A DNA stretch of 64,000 nucleotides from Flavobacterium sp. PMTSA4 (GCF_032098525.1 NZ_CP134890.1:496001-560000); one strand, 5' to 3'; shown: positions 43,803-51,498, numbered from the stretch's first letter. Made by a program: numbers and translations. Notes: generated by a model from the letters alone, not told the origin.

Positions 43803-43868
43803 GTATGACGTTTGTCATACATATCTACCCAATTTTAGGTGTATATGTATGATTTTGTCATACATATA
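43803..43868. promoter_or_regulatory. Pair of operator-like palindromes
   Basis: Site 1 at 43803-43820: GTATGAC-GTTT-GTCATAC. Site 2 at 43842-43868 is centred on TATATGTATGA / TCATACATATA with a 5-base gap. Both share GTATGA...TCATAC half-sites and their centres are about 43 bases (four helical turns) apart, just upstream of the small membrane protein gene. This suggests a dimeric repressor/activator site. Confidence 0.5.
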
Positions 43869-43870
43869 TA

Positions 43871-43886
43871 CAAGTTAGCGGCAAGT
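43871..43886 (+). repeat. Half site of the palindromic cassette-boundary repeat
   Basis: AAGTTAGCGGCAAGTG matches the right end (GTTAGTGGCAAG) of the full element at 44326-44463. The matching left arm is absent, so this is a half element. Confidence 0.45.
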
Positions 43887-43913
43887 GGTCGACAATCGCA
43901 CAAAAGAGAAAGA

Positions 43914-44318
43914 ATGCAAAAACAATACAAAATCAGTTTCTTAGTTTACAGTGGAATGCTTGTGTTTGCTTTATTATTTATGCTATTACTTTTGGGCGCA
44001 AGTGGACACAGAATAAAATTAAACTATCAACATTATTTGATTGCCTTTTTTGCGGTAACAAGTATATCGTTTTTATATATGTTTCCGAAAATGTCAGCCG
44101 AAAAGAAGCTACAGAAAAATATTTGTGGAGTTTTGTGTTTAATTTTATTGTCGGTGAGTTCATATTTTGCTTTAGAAAATTTATACTCTATTTTAACTGA
44201 GAATTTGATAGCCGAGTTTAAAATAGCATCAATGGTATTTACTGGAATTTTTGTGACAGCAATTATTTATTTGTTGAAACAAATCTTTATGGAAATGAAA
44301 CCGAATAGAAACGCATAA
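43914..44318 (+). CDS. Small four-TM membrane protein in a cassette-like block
   Basis: 134 residues from the ATG at 43914; the upstream in-frame ATG at 43839 would place the boundary repeat inside the coding region and is rejected. Four membrane helices (about 6-28, 39-56, 67-89, 100-122). No known domain. It is alone between two boundary repeats. Confidence 0.6.
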   Translation: MQKQYKISFLVYSGMLVFALLFMLLLLGASGHRIKLNYQHYLIAFFAVTSISFLYMFPKMSAEKKLQKNICGVLCLILLSVSSYFALENLYSILTENLIAEFKIASMVFTGIFVTAIIYLLKQIFMEMKPNRNA

Positions 44319-44325
44319 CCACCAG

Positions 44326-44463
44326 CCGCTAACAGCGGTTTGCAGCTATGGCTGGTTTAGATTTTCATAGCCGGAAAATCTAAAGTCGAAAATTTGCTAT
44401 CTTTACAACTAAACATTAAAAACGTCGCCACAGCTGCAAGCCGCGGAACGTTAGTGGCAAGGC
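44326..44463 (+). repeat. Boundary palindrome E1 (CTAAC...GTTAG ends)
   Basis: The left arm has CTAACAGCGGTTTGCAGCT and the right arm has AGCTGCAAGCCGCGG then GTTAGTGGCAAGG. The arms pair as CGGTTTGCAGCTATGGC against CGGCTTGCAGCTGTGGC over a ~65-base non-paired middle. CTAAC and GTTAG close the palindrome. Size and layout recall integron attC sites. Confidence 0.6.
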
Positions 44464-44474
44464 TATGACGACAC

Positions 44475-44502
44475 AACCCGACAGACAAATCGGGTTCTTT
44501 TT
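44475..44502 (+). terminator. Terminator after boundary repeat E1
   Basis: AACCCGA / TCGGGTT with an 8-base loop, then CTTTTTG. It isolates the ArsR promoter from upstream transcription. Confidence 0.7.
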
Positions 44503-44522
44503 GATATTTTGTATTTTAGTAA

Positions 44523-44552
44523 TTGCTTAAATAAACAAATTAACTATCTTTG
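44523..44552 (+). promoter_or_regulatory. Promoter of the ArsR/MerTP block, near-leaderless
   Basis: TTG at 44523-44525, 19-bp spacer, TATCTTTG at 44545-44552. The ATG at 44557 is only 4 bases downstream, so transcription should begin at or next to the start codon. Confidence 0.7.
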
Positions 44553-44556
44553 CAAT

Positions 44557-44931
44557 ATGGACAACAATTCTTGCATACGACAACAAGCGGACATTAAACA
44601 AATAAATCGCTGTAAAAACCGAGTTTCAGAACTCAACGGCTCGTTTGACTATTTATCGAACGGACTTGAATTGGCAGGAAACAACGTAAGACTGAAAATT
44701 CTCTTTCTATTATATGAAGAAAAACGACTTTGTGTTTGTGATATAAGCGACATTCTCGGTATGACAATTTCAGCAGTTTCACAACACTTGAGAAAACTCA
44801 AAGACAGAAAACTTATTGAAACCGAACGAGAAGCACAAACCATTTTTTACTCGTTGACAAAAGAGTATGAAAAAATGCTGAAACCGTTTTTCAAAATACT
44901 TGACGAAAACAAAATATTAGAAACATTATGA
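44557..44931 (+). CDS. ArsR-family metal-responsive repressor
   Basis: 124 residues from ATG 44557; an upstream ATG at 44509 would begin before the promoter. Winged helix-turn-helix with the metal motif RLCVCDISDIL (ELCVCDL type), TISAVSQHLRKLKDRKLIETER recognition helix and wing. N-terminal Cys6 and Cys19-type residues may add ligands. It probably represses the downstream mercury-transport gene until metal binds. Its stop overlaps the merTP start (ATGA). Confidence 0.88.
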   Translation: MDNNSCIRQQADIKQINRCKNRVSELNGSFDYLSNGLELAGNNVRLKILFLLYEEKRLCVCDISDILGMTISAVSQHLRKLKDRKLIETEREAQTIFYSLTKEYEKMLKPFFKILDENKILETL

Positions 44932-45527
44932 AAACAGACAACAAACTAATCGGAGCAGGACTTTTAACAGCAATTGCAGCTTCATTGTGTTGCATTACAC
45001 CTGTCTTGGCTCTCATTGCAGGAACAAGCGGACTTGCTTCTACTTTTTCTTGGCTCGAACCTTTCAGACCGTATTTTATCGGTTTGACAATTTTGGTTCT
45101 TGGTTTTGCTTGGTATCAAAAGTTGAAACCTAAAAAGCAAATTGACTGCAACTGTGAGACAGAAGAAAAACCAAAATTCATTCAGTCAAAAATGTTTTTA
45201 GGAATTGTAACAGCATTTGCAATCGTTATGCTTGCCTTTCCATACTATTCAAGCATTTTCTACCCAAAGAAAGAAAAGCAAATCATAGTAGTGGACAAAT
45301 CCAATATTCAAAAAGTAAAATTTACGATTAGCGGAATGACTTGTGCGAGTTGCGAAGAACACGTAAATCACGAAGTAAATAAATTGACAGGAATAATAAG
45401 TTCAAACGCTTCATATGAAAATGGAAATGCAATCATAGAATTTGACAACTCAAAAACAAATATTTCTGAAATCGAAAAAGCAATAAACTCAACAGGATAT
45501 TCTGTAACCGACAAAAAAGAAAATTAA
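44928..45527 (+). CDS. merTP: Mercuric transport fusion protein MerTP
   Basis: 199 residues. MerT-like part: three membrane helices and the vicinal Cys21-Cys22 in SLCCITPVLALIAG plus Cys74/Cys76 (DCNCE). C-terminal MerP-like HMA domain (about 128-196) with GMTCASC (Cys139, Cys142). It carries Hg(II), or a similar soft metal, from the periplasm to the cytosol. No mercuric reductase (merA) is visible in the window, so the detoxification partner must be elsewhere or the block has another role. Confidence 0.9.
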   Translation: MKTDNKLIGAGLLTAIAASLCCITPVLALIAGTSGLASTFSWLEPFRPYFIGLTILVLGFAWYQKLKPKKQIDCNCETEEKPKFIQSKMFLGIVTAFAIVMLAFPYYSSIFYPKKEKQIIVVDKSNIQKVKFTISGMTCASCEEHVNHEVNKLTGIISSNASYENGNAIIEFDNSKTNISEIEKAINSTGYSVTDKKEN

Positions 45528-45528
45528 A

Positions 45529-45735
45529 ATGGAAATCAAATTACAATCAACAATAACTTGCCCCAACTGCGGACATAAGAAAGAAGAAACAATGCCGACA
45601 GACGCTTGCCAATATTTTTACGAATGTGAAAAATGCAAACAAGTTCTAAAACCAAAACAAGGCGACTGCTGTGTTTATTGTAGCTACGGAAGTGTTGCTT
45701 GTCCACCAATTCAGCAGGACAAAAAATGTTGCTGA
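45529..45735 (+). CDS. GDCCVxC-domain cysteine-rich protein
   Basis: 68 residues, 12 cysteines. A zinc-ribbon start (CPNCGHKK), CEKCKQ and the hallmark GDCCVYCSYGSVACPP, ending KKCC. GDCCVxC proteins accompany MerTP-type transporters in Bacteroidota and probably bind the metal; the reaction is unknown. It starts 1 base after merTP's stop. Confidence 0.88.
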   Translation: MEIKLQSTITCPNCGHKKEETMPTDACQYFYECEKCKQVLKPKQGDCCVYCSYGSVACPPIQQDKKCC

Positions 45736-45759
45736 CAGACGGAAAACAAAGAAGCCCAG

Positions 45760-45899
45760 CCACTAACAGCGGTTTGGCAAAAGTGGCGGTTCAGTGCTTC
45801 GTATGACAGTTTTTCGTAAATTTGAAGTGTGTGCTTCGTATGAACATTTGTGGTTAAATCGCCACCTTCGCCAAGCCGCAAACCGTTGTGTGCAAGGCT
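45760..45899 (+). repeat. Boundary palindrome E2 (CTAAC...GTTG ends)
   Basis: The left arm CTAACAGCGGTTTGGCAAAA shares its first 14 bases with E1. The right arm contains TTCGCCAAGCCGC, AAACCGTTG and GCAAGGCTACCCGACATC, parallel to E1's GCAAGGCTATGACGACAC. The arms pair as GGTTTGGCAAAAGTGGCG against GGCTTGGCGAAGGTGGCG. The middle carries a direct repeat GTGCTTCGTATGA. Confidence 0.6.
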
Positions 45900-46009
45900 A
45901 CCCGACATCATACCAAAGCTCAACTTGAAACAGATAGAATAAAAATACTTCAATTGATTTAGAGAGGATTTTTGAAATTTGCAGAATATTTTACTTAAGA
46001 CAGAACATT

Positions 46010-46858
46010 ATGGATATTATCAATCTTCCCGAAAATTTATTTGAGGGAAACCACAATTCGTTAGAATTGCAAATTGCTAATTACGAAGTGTATAAAAATG
46101 CTTCCAAAAACAAAATTAACCTAAACAAAAATGTCATTAGTTTTTTGTTAGACGGCCAAAAGGATATTCACTTTTCTAACGACATCGTTTCTATAAATGA
46201 CACACAATCTCTGCTTGTTTCATCAGGTAATTTTTTAATGACAGAGCTTGTTGGGACAAGCAGTTATCGTTGCTTGCTTTTTTTCTTTTCTCAAAAAAAT
46301 ATCAGCGATTTTTTATTGAAACACTCGCCTCAATTCAATCAAAATAAACCAACAATAACTGCTCCTTATTTCCTTATAGAAAAAGACAATTTCATTGTTC
46401 ACTACATCAATTCTCTCAAACATGGCTTTGGTTTACACAAAACAATTTCACAAAAAATACTGGAACTAAAGTTTGAAGAAATTATGCTTTACTTAGCTAA
46501 TAAATATGGACAACCTTTTTTTGCTTATCTAAATTCTTTATTAACCAGCGAACGAGAATTATCGTTTAAAAAAGTCATTGAAAAAAACCTGTACACTAAT
46601 TTAAACATTGAAGAAGTAGCATTTCTATGCAATATGAGTGCATCTACCTTTAAAAGGAAATTCATCTCCATTTATCAAGAATCTCCGGGCAAATGGTTTC
46701 AACAAACACGATTGAACAAAGCAAGAGAATTGCTGCTTAACAACAAAGCAACTCCTTCCGAAATTTATATGGAATTTGGCTACGATAGCCTATCAAATTT
46801 TAGTACTGCCTTTAAAAATGAATTCGGATACAGCCCAAAACAGACTAACACAGTTTGA
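46010..46858 (+). CDS. AraC-family transcriptional regulator
   Basis: 282 residues. N-terminal effector-binding half without clear motifs; C-terminal double helix-turn-helix: LNIEEVAFLCNMSASTFKRKF and ARELLLNNKATPSEIYMEFGYDSLSNFSTAFKNEFGYSPKQ. Probably regulates the adjacent monooxygenase gene, 100 bases downstream. It starts after boundary repeat E2. Confidence 0.9.
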   Translation: MDIINLPENLFEGNHNSLELQIANYEVYKNASKNKINLNKNVISFLLDGQKDIHFSNDIVSINDTQSLLVSSGNFLMTELVGTSSYRCLLFFFSQKNISDFLLKHSPQFNQNKPTITAPYFLIEKDNFIVHYINSLKHGFGLHKTISQKILELKFEEIMLYLANKYGQPFFAYLNSLLTSERELSFKKVIEKNLYTNLNIEEVAFLCNMSASTFKRKFISIYQESPGKWFQQTRLNKARELLLNNKATPSEIYMEFGYDSLSNFSTAFKNEFGYSPKQTNTV

Positions 46859-46958
46859 CCTTTTTTCATAAGTTTTTGAACTAAATAAAAAAGCCTCACA
46901 AGCTTAGATGAGCTAAATTTGTTAAAACAAAATTGGTTTAATTAAAAAATAAAAAGAC

Positions 46959-47252
46959 ATGAAAAAATTAGGATTATTAGTTCGACTAGAAGCAAAAGCA
47001 GGAAAAGAAAAAAGTGTTGAAGAGTTTATTAAAAGTGCATTGCCACTTGCTAATGAAGAAGCGGGTACTATTACGTGGTATGCGTTCCGTATTGACGCTT
47101 CTACATTTGGCATTTTTGACACTTTTTCAGATGAAGAAGGTAGAGAAGCACATCTTGGTGGTAAGATTGCAAAGGCGTTAATGGAAAACGCTGCCGAGTT
47201 ACTTGCTGCAGCACCCAAAATTGAGCCAATAAATATTTTGGCAGCGAAATAA
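46959..47252 (+). CDS. Antibiotic-biosynthesis-monooxygenase (ABM) family protein
   Basis: 97 residues, ferredoxin-like ABM fold: LGLLVRLEAKAGKEKSVEEFIKSAL, EEAGTITWYAFRID, TFGIFDTFSDEEGREAHL. Resembles YgiN-type putative quinol monooxygenases. It is more G+C-rich and Ala/Gly-rich than most neighbours, consistent with recent acquisition. Terminator follows. Confidence 0.85.
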   Translation: MKKLGLLVRLEAKAGKEKSVEEFIKSALPLANEEAGTITWYAFRIDASTFGIFDTFSDEEGREAHLGGKIAKALMENAAELLAAAPKIEPINILAAK

Positions 47253-47278
47253 GGGGTTATTAAACATTTAATGTTAGG

Positions 47279-47327
47279 CTGGCTGCCATAAAATCGTCTC
47301 GCGAATTTACGGCAGCCAGTTCTTTTT
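47279..47327 (+). terminator. Terminator after the ABM gene
   Basis: CTGGCTGCC / GGCAGCCAG stem around a 23-base loop, then TTCTTTTT. Confidence 0.75.
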
Positions 47328-47339
47328 AAAACCTCCACA

Positions 47340-47486
47340 ATGATTTTTTCAAAATTCAAAACATCGGTACCTAAACAAGACGAAGAAAAAGCCATAATTC
47401 AAATGCTTCAACCATTTTACACAGACTGCAAATTTTCTTTTAACTTAAATCACCCCCGCTACCGCACGAATCCTTTCGTGTGGTAA
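47340..47486 (+). pseudogene. Truncated gene interrupted by the RAYT element
   Basis: A frame opens with MIFSKFKTSVPKQDEEKAII and QMLQPFYTDCKFSFNLN, then runs into the left inverted repeat at 47457 and stops at 47484-47486. The first ~39 codons look coding (Lys/Asp/Glu-rich helix); the last nine belong to the insertion. No continuation was found after the element. Confidence 0.4.
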
Positions 47487-48172
47487 CTAACATAAATACA
47501 AATCCTTTCATTGTAAAAATCTTGTTCATGAATAAGTATTATTAGTATATTTAACAAAGATTTTTTTAGTAACTCATGAGCCGTAATTATAAGTTTCAAA
47601 ATCCAGAAGGATTATATTTTATAAGTTTTGCTGTTGTGGGCTGGTTAGATGTTTTTACTAGAAATGAATACAAAGATTTATTTTTGGAAAGTGTTGAATT
47701 TTGTCAAAAAAATAAAGGATTAGAAATTCATGCATGGTGTATAATGACTAGTCATGTTCATTTGATTTTTAAAAGTGTTAATGGTCAGAAACCAGAATTA
47801 TTGATTGGAGATTTAAAGCGATTTACAAGTAATCAAATAGTAAAAGCTATTAGAGAAAATCCCAAAGAAAGTAGAAAAGAATTTTTAATTGATTATTTTA
47901 AAAAAGAGGCAGCTAAAAGTGCCAATGTTAATCAACATCAATTTTGGCGACATGACAATAAGCCAATTGAATTGTGGAGTAATGAAGTGATTCAACAAAA
48001 GATAGATTATATACATAACAATCCTGTTGAGGAAGGTTTTGTTTTTAGACCAGAAGATTATAAATATAGTAGTGCTTCAGATTATGCTGGTATGAAAGGT
48101 TTGCTAAATGATGTTATGGTCTTTCAATATTTTAAATTATAAAACCCACACGAAAGGATTCGTGCGGTAGCG
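47457..48172 (+). mobile_element. REP-associated tyrosine transposase element, complete
   Basis: A perfect 27-bp inverted repeat at 47457-47483 and 48146-48172. Each end contains a hairpin (CCGCACGAA-TCCT-TTCGTGTGG, one G-T pair), the structure recognised by IS200/REP-type HUH transposases. The Y1 transposase gene fills the interior. Intact ends and gene suggest a recent or still active element. Confidence 0.85.
47576..48142 (+). CDS. REP-associated tyrosine transposase (RAYT, Y1_Tnp)
   Basis: 188 residues. HUH nuclease features: EIHAWCIMTSHVHLIF with the HVH metal site, and the catalytic Tyr in the IDYIHNNPVEEGF region. LWSNEVIQQKIDYIHNNPV and DYKYSSASDYAG are typical of the family. Single-strand nicking/joining at hairpin ends. 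Only gene within the element. Codon use is similar to neighbours. Confidence 0.93.
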   Translation: MSRNYKFQNPEGLYFISFAVVGWLDVFTRNEYKDLFLESVEFCQKNKGLEIHAWCIMTSHVHLIFKSVNGQKPELLIGDLKRFTSNQIVKAIRENPKESRKEFLIDYFKKEAAKSANVNQHQFWRHDNKPIELWSNEVIQQKIDYIHNNPVEEGFVFRPEDYKYSSASDYAGMKGLLNDVMVFQYFKL

Positions 48173-48202
48173 GTGATATGACAAACTACAAACCAACTAA
48201 AT

Positions 48203-48655
48203 ATGAAAAAATATTTTGTAATTGCAGCCTTAATTTTTGTGGTGTTTTCTTCCGCTCAAAAAAATGTTAGTGTAGATGAATTGTTTAAAGCAAAAGAGAA
48301 TGTAATTGGATTTCAATGTGGTGGTGGACCAACAGGAGGTTTTGCTGCAAAATTTTATCAATTGCTTAAAGAGAATAATTATTCAAAAATTAGAGAATTA
48401 ATTTTTTCAAATATTCCTGCGGAAAAATTCTTTGCAGCAGTTACTTGTAATAAATTATCAGATTTCAAAAAAATTGAATTGTCACCTGAAGAAAAGAAAA
48501 TAATCGCAGAAATATATAATTCAAATGACATTGTTTATTCATGTTGGGGTTGCTCCTATATAAGAGCTAAATCCATTCGAGAATATGTTAATGATAAACA
48601 TGATACTCTTATAATGTTTAAAATGGAATATATGATTGAAGAGTTACTAAAGTAA
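48203..48655 (+). CDS. Secreted protein of unknown function
   Basis: 150 residues. Signal peptide (MKKYFVIAALIFVVFSSAQ). Mature part has four Cys (FQCGGG, VTCNK, YSCWGCSYIR), likely disulfides. No domain recognised. It starts 30 bases after the RAYT element, so the insertion may have displaced its promoter. Confidence 0.6.
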   Translation: MKKYFVIAALIFVVFSSAQKNVSVDELFKAKENVIGFQCGGGPTGGFAAKFYQLLKENNYSKIRELIFSNIPAEKFFAAVTCNKLSDFKKIELSPEEKKIIAEIYNSNDIVYSCWGCSYIRAKSIREYVNDKHDTLIMFKMEYMIEELLK

Positions 48656-48763
48656 AAAGGTTGTTGCTACTTTTTAGCATTATTAAGCTATCGTAAAAAA
48701 ATAAAAACCCACCGCAAGAAATAAATTTTAATTTCGTCTAAGTAGATAACTAACGTTATAAAG

Positions 48764-50119
48764 ATGAAAAAAACAAGCGCGCTATTCTTCCTTATGGGTG
48801 TTGTGGCACTACAGGCACAAACCAATCCTGCCATTACCAAGTTTTTACAAAACACTACGGGTATAACCGGTCGTCATTATGTAGCAGGAAATGCAACGCC
48901 TATTACGGATGCGGTGCAAGCCAATGTGCAATCGGTGCACTACAATGCCACCTACTCTTTTGTTTCGGCTACGGGTATTCCTGCCTACATTACTGGGCCG
49001 TTTCAAGATGGAAATCCTTCGTTGGCAGCGGCTCAAAATAAAATTTTCAGAATTCCACTAGCACCAACCCAAAACACAGGAACGCCTACGCCAACCAATG
49101 CGGGTAATATTGGTGTGTTTATTAATGGCGTAGCCTTGTTTGATTATCGCGATGGCGTAGCGTGGAACAATAGTACTATGGCGTTGTGTGGCGGACCAGG
49201 GAATCCTCCGTGTCCTGGCGGACCAGGTACTACTCAAGCTTGGAACCGAGATGCTATTCCTGCCGAACGAGCCGGTTTTGATTGTGCAAAAGCACATCCT
49301 GCCATGGGGAATTACCACCATCATCAAAACCCAAGTGCGTTTAATTTGGATTTAGTAGTACTTTCTAATGTATGCGATACCTATCCTTCTGATGGGTTGT
49401 ATGTGATTAACCCAAACCAACATTCGCCACTTTTAGGTTTTGCCTATGATGGTTTTCCTATTTATGGTGCCTATGGCTATATCAATACTAACGGAACGGG
49501 AGCAATAACCAGAATGAAATCGAGCTATCAATTAAAAAATCAAACTACGCGTACTAATGGTCCTGCGGTCAATCAGGTGTTGGGTGCACAAACGTTCTTT
49601 AATGGTTATTTCCGTGAAGACTATGAATACATAGCCCATCCGGGTGACCCAACCTATCTTGACGAACACAACGGTAGATTTTGCGTCACTCCTGAGTATC
49701 CTAATGGGATTTATTGTTATTTTACTACGGTGGATGCCAATCACAATTCGGAGTATCCTTATGCTGTTGGGCCAACTTTTTATGGCAATGTTGTGGTTAC
49801 CACCGTTACCTCTGTTCCTGCTGGAGCAACACAATACAATCAACCTTTGTCAACCGCAAGTTTAGATGATAGTAATTTTAAAGTAGTAGTAGCACCAAAC
49901 CCAGCACAAGAGTTCATCGCCATTCAAACCAACACCACCGAAAATGATTTGAGTGTTGAACTTATTGATGAGTTGGGTAAAATTGTAAAAACCAGTAAAA
50001 TTGTGCAAGGCAGCACACTGTGTGTCTTAGAAACCGATACGTTATACAATGGGGTTTATATTATCAAAATTTCGGATGCTAAAAATGTTACAGCCAAAAA
50101 AGTAATTATTTCTAAATAA
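48764..50119 (+). CDS. YHYH-domain protein with T9SS sorting domain
   Basis: 451 residues. Signal peptide (to AQTNP), a YHYH domain with MGNYHHHQNPSAFNLD, LLGFAYDGFPIYGAYGY and DEHNGRFCVTPEYPNGIYCYF (about 165-330), and a C-terminal sorting domain (VAPNPAQEFIAI, SVELIDELGKIVKT, TLYNGVYIIKIS). YHYH proteins are secreted with unknown function; the His-rich core suggests metal binding. Higher G+C than its neighbours. Confidence 0.85.
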   Translation: MKKTSALFFLMGVVALQAQTNPAITKFLQNTTGITGRHYVAGNATPITDAVQANVQSVHYNATYSFVSATGIPAYITGPFQDGNPSLAAAQNKIFRIPLAPTQNTGTPTPTNAGNIGVFINGVALFDYRDGVAWNNSTMALCGGPGNPPCPGGPGTTQAWNRDAIPAERAGFDCAKAHPAMGNYHHHQNPSAFNLDLVVLSNVCDTYPSDGLYVINPNQHSPLLGFAYDGFPIYGAYGYINTNGTGAITRMKSSYQLKNQTTRTNGPAVNQVLGAQTFFNGYFREDYEYIAHPGDPTYLDEHNGRFCVTPEYPNGIYCYFTTVDANHNSEYPYAVGPTFYGNVVVTTVTSVPAGATQYNQPLSTASLDDSNFKVVVAPNPAQEFIAIQTNTTENDLSVELIDELGKIVKTSKIVQGSTLCVLETDTLYNGVYIIKISDAKNVTAKKVIISK

Positions 50120-50121
50120 AA

Positions 50122-50145
50122 AAAGCACCGCGATTGCGATGCTTT
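50122..50145. terminator. Bidirectional terminator between convergent genes
   Basis: AAAGCACCGC / GCGATGCTTT, one mismatch, loop GATT, flanked by A-rich and AAAAA sequence; it serves the YHYH gene and sucD. Confidence 0.75.
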
Positions 50146-50170
50146 AAAAAATATCTATTCAAAGTTAGGC

Positions 50171-51043
50171 TTATCCTAAAACTTCTTTTACTTTCTTTCC
50201 GATTTCTGCAGGAGAATCTACTACGTGAATGCCGTTTTCTCTCATGATGCGTTTTTTAGCTTCAGCAGTATCATCTGCTCCACCAACAATTGCACCGGCA
50301 TGTCCCATAGTTCTTCCTTTTGGAGCTGTTTCTCCGGCAATGAATCCTACTACTGGTTTTCTGTTTCCATCAGCTTTTACCCATTTAGCAGCATCTGCTT
50401 CCAGTTGTCCACCAATTTCACCAATCATAACGATACAATGTGTTTCTGGGTCGTTCATCAATAACTCAACTGCTTCTTTTGTAGTTGTTCCAATGATTGG
50501 GTCACCACCAATTCCGATAGCGGTTGTGATTCCTAAACCTTGTTTTACAACTTGGTCTGCCGCTTCATAGGTTAATGTTCCTGATTTAGAAACAATACCT
50601 ACGTTTCCTTTTTTGAATACAAAACCTGGCATGATACCTACTTTTGCCTCTTCTGGAGTAATTACTCCCGGACAGTTAGGACCAATCAAACGACAGTTTC
50701 TGTTTTTAATATAAGCGTTAGCTTTAATCATATCGGCCACAGGAATTCCTTCGGTGATAGTGATGATTACTTTAATACCTGCATCGGCAGCTTCCATAAT
50801 GGCATCGGCAGCAAAAGCAGGCGGAACAAAAATAATAGTAGTATCGGCACCTGCTTGGTCAACAGCATCTTTTACCGTATTGAAAACAGGACGGTCTAAG
50901 TGAGTTGTTCCTCCTTTTCCTGGAGTAACACCACCAACCACGTTAGTTCCATACTCAATCATTTGAGTAGCATGGAATGTTCCTTCGCTTCCTGTAAATC
51001 CTTGTACAATTATTTTTGAATCTTTATTAACTAAAACGCTCAT
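50171..51043 (-). CDS. sucD: Succinate-CoA ligase alpha subunit
   Basis: 290 residues, full length. CoA-binding Rossmann domain (GFTGSEGTFHATQM), ligase region with SKSGTLTYEAADQ, IGGDPIIG, and phosphohistidine motif MGHAGAIVGG near the C-terminus. Forms succinyl-CoA reversibly in the TCA cycle. The beta subunit gene sucC is not within the window. Confidence 0.96.
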   Translation of the reverse strand: MSVLVNKDSKIIVQGFTGSEGTFHATQMIEYGTNVVGGVTPGKGGTTHLDRPVFNTVKDAVDQAGADTTIIFVPPAFAADAIMEAADAGIKVIITITEGIPVADMIKANAYIKNRNCRLIGPNCPGVITPEEAKVGIMPGFVFKKGNVGIVSKSGTLTYEAADQVVKQGLGITTAIGIGGDPIIGTTTKEAVELLMNDPETHCIVMIGEIGGQLEADAAKWVKADGNRKPVVGFIAGETAPKGRTMGHAGAIVGGADDTAEAKKRIMRENGIHVVDSPAEIGKKVKEVLG

Positions 51044-51080
51044 AGTATGTATTTATTTGTGTGTTTATTTTTTTGTTTTG

Positions 51081-51088
51081 CAAAAGTA
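51081..51088 (-). promoter_or_regulatory. -7 element (TACTTTTG) of sucD
   Basis: TACTTTTG on the minus strand 37 bases before the ATG. The upstream -33 area lies inside the heptamer array at 51094-51128. Confidence 0.5.
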
Positions 51089-51093
51089 GAAAA

Positions 51094-51128
51094 TAGTAAT
51101 TAGTTATCAGTACTTAGTACTTAGTTTT
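51094..51128. repeat. Solo heptamer array (TAGTNNY type)
   Basis: Five heptamers close to TAGTAAT/TAGTTAT/CAGTACT/TAGTACT/TAGTTTT, the same kind as the left array of the S23 element at 17069, without an inverted partner or enclosed gene. It covers the -33 region of sucD. Confidence 0.6.
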
Positions 51129-51135
51129 TTCCTTA

Positions 51136-51495
51136 TTATACTTGGCTCATTTGATAACCACGGTACAACTTGTCATCTTTTAGTTCCCAAATGACCATAT
51201 AATTGGCAATAAACATTTCTTCTCTTGGGTTTTCGATGGTTTTAGCGTATTGGGTAAAACGAACCACAACGGTGTCGCCTTTGGCTATTAAATGTGTGAT
51301 ATTATATTTTATGCGAACATAAGCTTTGCTCAGTTCAGTACTGAAATCAAGAAGTTGTTTTTTATTAAACTTTGAAAATCCTTTTGACGAATTCCATTCA
51401 AGAACTACATCGGGATGCAAAAATTCGCTAACGGCATCAACATCGAGAACGACATCTGATTTATAATAATTAGATACAATATCCTTTGGTTTCAT
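51136..51495 (-). CDS. NTF2-like (SnoaL-type) protein
   Basis: 119 residues, compact alpha+beta fold: DAVSEFLHPDVVLEWNSSKG, IKYNITHLIAKGDTVVVRFTQYAKTI, NYMVIWELKDDKLYRGYQMSQ. Typical of NTF2-like proteins with a ligand pocket. Function unknown. It follows the second lpxD-like gene by 3 bases, so it is in the lpx operon. Confidence 0.75.
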   Translation of the reverse strand: MKPKDIVSNYYKSDVVLDVDAVSEFLHPDVVLEWNSSKGFSKFNKKQLLDFSTELSKAYVRIKYNITHLIAKGDTVVVRFTQYAKTIENPREEMFIANYMVIWELKDDKLYRGYQMSQV

Positions 51496-51498
51496 ATC

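Noticed and set aside
43839..43913. Longer start for the small membrane protein (ATG 43839)
   Set aside because: It would translate the boundary half-repeat and the operator-like palindrome; ATG 43914 fits the membrane topology better.
43871..45899. Confident integron attC call
   Set aside because: End motifs CTAAC/GTTAG agree in part only with RYYYAAC/GTTRRRY and no integrase or attI is seen; kept as attC-like only.
50225..50570. Plus-strand open frames opposite sucD
   Set aside because: They are shadows of the well conserved minus-strand sucD gene.
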